The translations under genes were made by a program, and so were the position numbers. Source: Planctomycetaceae bacterium (GTDB lineage Bacteria; Planctomycetota; Planctomycetia; Pirellulales; Thermoguttaceae). Taken from it: DNA of 7,171 nt. The DNA is taken from the NCBI GenBank assembly GCA_031274385.1, contig JAISQH010000600.1:1-7171 (forward strand). The letters run 5' to 3'. Positions within the stretch are counted from its first letter, which is position 1; each line of letters opens with the position of its first letter. The notes under the pieces are model-generated. The model ran no database searches. It saw only the letters and a program-made list of their open reading frames with translations, and had not been told where the DNA came from. Of this stretch, positions 4,925 to 7,171 are shown in pieces.

Positions 4925-6970
4925 ATGCAACGAATTATTATTATTTTTGTTCTGTTTATTTTATTTTTCCTGTCCAATACGTTGGCTCAGGAATCGGAAA
5001 AATCGTTTAACGGTGAGATTCTTTCCGCCGCCGCCAAGCCGAAAGAAATGATGAAGACGTTTCTTTCCGGCGAAATTGCCAAAGCCCAAACCGTTTGGCA
5101 ACAGCGTTACGATAAACTTAAAACGGTTGATGATATTACAAAATATCAAACGGAACGGAAAGAATTTTTCATTCGTCAACTCGGTAAAACATGGGATCGG
5201 AATTCGCCGTTGAATCCGCAGATTACAAAAACGTTCGAAAAAGGCACGCACGGTCAAAATGCTTATCGGGTTGAGATGCTTCTTTTTGAAAGTGTTCCGA
5301 AATTCTATGTTTCCGCCGCAGTGTTTTTGCCCGACCCAACCCGTTTCAAACCGCCCTATCCGGCTGTTTTGGTTGTCTGCGGACATTCCAACACCGGCAA
5401 GGCAAGAGACCTTTATCAAAAAGTTCCGGCTCTTGCGGCGTCGAACGGATTGTTGGCAATGTCAATTGATCCGATTGATCAAGGCGAACGTTCGCAACGT
5501 TTAACCGCCGACGGAAAACCTGTTGCGCAAAGTGTTGCCGCTCACAATATTATTGGAGCGGGAAGTATTCTTCTCGGTCGCAATACCGCAACATTTGAAT
5601 ATTGGGACATGGTTCGGGCGATTGATTATTTGCAAAGTCGTCCCGACGTGATCCCGGACAAAATCGGTGTTACAGGAACCAGCGGCGGCGGCACACAAAC
5701 TTCGTACATTATGTCATTGGATGAACGTGTTACGGTTGCGGTTCCGAGTTGTTATCTTTGCGGTCTGTACGATTCCATGATTCCTAAGATCGGGGCACAG
5801 GACGCTGAGCAGAATATTTTTGGTCAACTTACTTTCGGAATGGATCATGTTGATTATTGTATCATGCGGGCTCCGAAACCAACACTAATTGAAACGGCAA
5901 CAAAAGATTTCTTTCCGGCAGAAGATGCGTGGAAAACAGTACGAAATGCCAAACGGATTTTTGACCGGTTTGGTTTTTCGGAAAAAATGTCGATTATTGA
6001 ACATGACGGCGAACACGGTTGGCACAAAAATCTGCGCGAAGCCTCCATTCGTTGGATGCTTCGTTGGCTGGCGGGACGTGATGAACAAATTTTCGAAGCG
6101 GATGACTTGCCAATTTTTGAACCGAAAGAGTTTTTCGCAACACTCGGCGGTGAAGTTCTCAAAATCGCCGGAGCCAGATCAACATTCGATTTGAACCGTG
6201 ATTACAACGACGAATTGCTTGCCATTCGAAAAGCAAAGAACGAAAACCGCGACAAAAACGAATTTGTTGCAACAATCCGTCAAATCGCCGGCGTCCGACC
6301 GCTTTCGGAACTTCCGGTTGTTTCCGTTGAAAATAAAGGCAAATCTGAAGTTCCGGCGTCACTGGCAGAAGTTGTTACTGAAATTGAACGATTACTTTTT
6401 AAGACAGAAAACGGCAACATTCTTCTTCCGGCGCTGAAATTCGTACCGAAAACGAAATCAAAAGGAACAACGATTTTTCTGCACGAAAAGAGCAAGACAG
6501 CAGATTTGCCGCGAATTGAGATATTGTTGCGTGAAGGTCAAACTGTTGTGGCGGTTGATTTGCGCGGTCTTGGCGAAACTCAAGCGGTGAGATCGCAATA
6601 TTACGCCCATCAGTGGTTCGGAGCTGACGGAACCGATTATTATTTGGCATATTTACTCGGCAAATCTTATGTTGGCATGAGAACGGAAGATTTGCTGGTG
6701 ATTGCCCGTTGGTTATCAGGCAGTAATTCTGAACAAAAAATAGAACTTGTTACATCGGGTGAAACGGTCGGTCTTGTTGCGTTACACGCTGCCGCGTTGG
6801 AACCGCCGCTCTTTTCCGGCGTGAAACTCGATAAACCGATTCGATCTTGGTACGATGTTGTCAATGCGGGTTGTTCGTTTTATCCGATTACAAATCTCGT
6901 ACACGGAGCCTTGCTCGATTACGATGTCCCCGAATTAATTCAGATAACAGGAACTCAAATGAAACAATAA
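4925..6970 (+). CDS. Secreted two-domain alpha/beta hydrolase, acetyl-xylan-esterase-like
   Basis: The 681-residue product begins with a signal peptide: QR, then a long run of Ile/Leu/Phe, ending SNTLAQ with likely cleavage near residue 20-22; no lipobox Cys is seen. The first domain (about 100-385) is an alpha/beta hydrolase: a likely oxyanion region VLVVCGHSNTG (148-158), the nucleophile elbow GVTGTSGGGTQ with Ser253, a probable acid around Asp328 (TATKDFF) and the probable base His364 in DGEHGWHK. The second domain (about 480-681) has the fold landmarks TIFLH, VVAVDLRGLGET (541-552) and LVTSGETVGLVALHAAAL (608-625), but Glu613 sits where the catalytic Ser would be, so it is probably non-catalytic. 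The family suggests removal of acyl groups from polysaccharides or related esters outside the cytoplasm; the substrate cannot be read from the sequence. The ATG is chosen because the signal peptide starts there; no Shine-Dalgarno is seen. It ends with tandem stops TAATAA. Confidence 0.85.
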   Translation: MQRIIIIFVLFILFFLSNTLAQESEKSFNGEILSAAAKPKEMMKTFLSGEIAKAQTVWQQRYDKLKTVDDITKYQTERKEFFIRQLGKTWDRNSPLNPQITKTFEKGTHGQNAYRVEMLLFESVPKFYVSAAVFLPDPTRFKPPYPAVLVVCGHSNTGKARDLYQKVPALAASNGLLAMSIDPIDQGERSQRLTADGKPVAQSVAAHNIIGAGSILLGRNTATFEYWDMVRAIDYLQSRPDVIPDKIGVTGTSGGGTQTSYIMSLDERVTVAVPSCYLCGLYDSMIPKIGAQDAEQNIFGQLTFGMDHVDYCIMRAPKPTLIETATKDFFPAEDAWKTVRNAKRIFDRFGFSEKMSIIEHDGEHGWHKNLREASIRWMLRWLAGRDEQIFEADDLPIFEPKEFFATLGGEVLKIAGARSTFDLNRDYNDELLAIRKAKNENRDKNEFVATIRQIAGVRPLSELPVVSVENKGKSEVPASLAEVVTEIERLLFKTENGNILLPALKFVPKTKSKGTTIFLHEKSKTADLPRIEILLREGQTVVAVDLRGLGETQAVRSQYYAHQWFGADGTDYYLAYLLGKSYVGMRTEDLLVIARWLSGSNSEQKIELVTSGETVGLVALHAAALEPPLFSGVKLDKPIRSWYDVVNAGCSFYPITNLVHGALLDYDVPELIQITGTQMKQ

Positions 6971-7060
6971 TAAACGTTGTTTATCAACTGATTATACAGA
7001 TGATACAGATTCGTTTGTAACTGTCTATTTTATTTTTTAAGGATTGCGTGCCAAGTAACT
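6971..7060. other. Short 3' intergenic stretch
   Basis: Downstream of the esterase there is a weak GTTG/CAAC hairpin (6976-6988) and a direct repeat ATACAGAT (6994-7001 and 7003-7010). Neither is a convincing terminator, and no gene is present. Confidence 0.4.
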
Positions 7061-7157
7061 AAAACAACTCCGTAGGAGTTTCATTTTGATAACCCCGTGC
7101 AAACGAAGTGCAGCACGGGGTAAGTGTACAAACAAAACGAGAACTCCGATAGGAGTT
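7061..7157. repeat. Cluster of three hairpins (cluster B)
   Basis: Palindrome AACTCC-GTA-GGAGTT (7066-7080) is followed by an 11-base linker, a strong hairpin ACCCCGTGC/GCACGGGGT (7092-7100 with 7113-7121, 12-base loop), a 20-base linker and a second palindrome AACTCC-GATA-GGAGTT (7142-7157). Bases 7061-7081 are identical to 1032-1052. The order small hairpin, short linker, large central hairpin, longer linker, small hairpin repeats the plan of cluster A. The central G/C-rich hairpin could also end the esterase transcript, but no T-run follows it. It is probably a dispersed REP-like element. Confidence 0.7.
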
Positions 7158-7171
7158 CAATAAAAGGTGAT

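Noticed and set aside
4961..5419. Minus-strand open frame of 152 codons inside the esterase gene
   Set aside because: It is a shadow of the opposite strand, which has a signal peptide and a conserved hydrolase domain.

Overview
The window looks like an ordinary chromosomal segment of a bacterium, most likely a planctomycete (Planctomycetota, Pirellulales-like). This placement rests on remembered family resemblance, not on a search. Three things suggest it: the sequence that follows the secretin signature; a secreted esterase with two alpha/beta-hydrolase-like domains, a type common in that phylum; and the three visible start codons, none of which has a clear Shine-Dalgarno sequence. Intergenic DNA is very A/T-rich and full of short palindromes and tandem repeats, while the coding DNA is closer to balanced.

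Layout: (1) 1-756, plus strand, the 3' end of a type II/III secretion secretin gene, cut by the window edge. (2) 757-1183, a gap between convergent genes holding a cluster of small hairpins, an AACTCC/GGAGTT palindrome, a 4 x 13-bp tandem repeat and a weak terminator-like inverted repeat. (3) 1184-3223, minus strand, metG, a full-length methionyl-tRNA synthetase with a variant KMSKS loop. (4) 3224-3719, a gap with a 163-bp MITE-like inverted-repeat element and a 7-bp tandem array of about 23 units. (5) 3720-4559, minus strand, truA, whose last six codons and stop lie in a 27-bp inverted copy of the outer edge of that array. (6) 4560-4924, an A/T-rich divergent intergenic region. (7) 4925-6970, plus strand, a secreted two-domain alpha/beta-hydrolase of the acetyl-xylan-esterase-like type. 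(8) 6971-7171, a second hairpin cluster sharing 21 identical bases with the first gap.

The genes do not form one pathway. metG (tRNA charging) and truA (tRNA pseudouridylation) share a strand and a tRNA theme, but nearly 500 bp of repeats separate them, so co-transcription is doubtful. The secretin belongs to an envelope secretion machine whose other parts would lie upstream. The esterase is probably an exported carbohydrate- or ester-degrading enzyme.

I found no convincing undescribed multi-gene system. The most unusual material is the repeat content, above all the heptanucleotide array whose inverted edge supplies the end of truA, and the two three-hairpin clusters that share a layout but mostly not a sequence.
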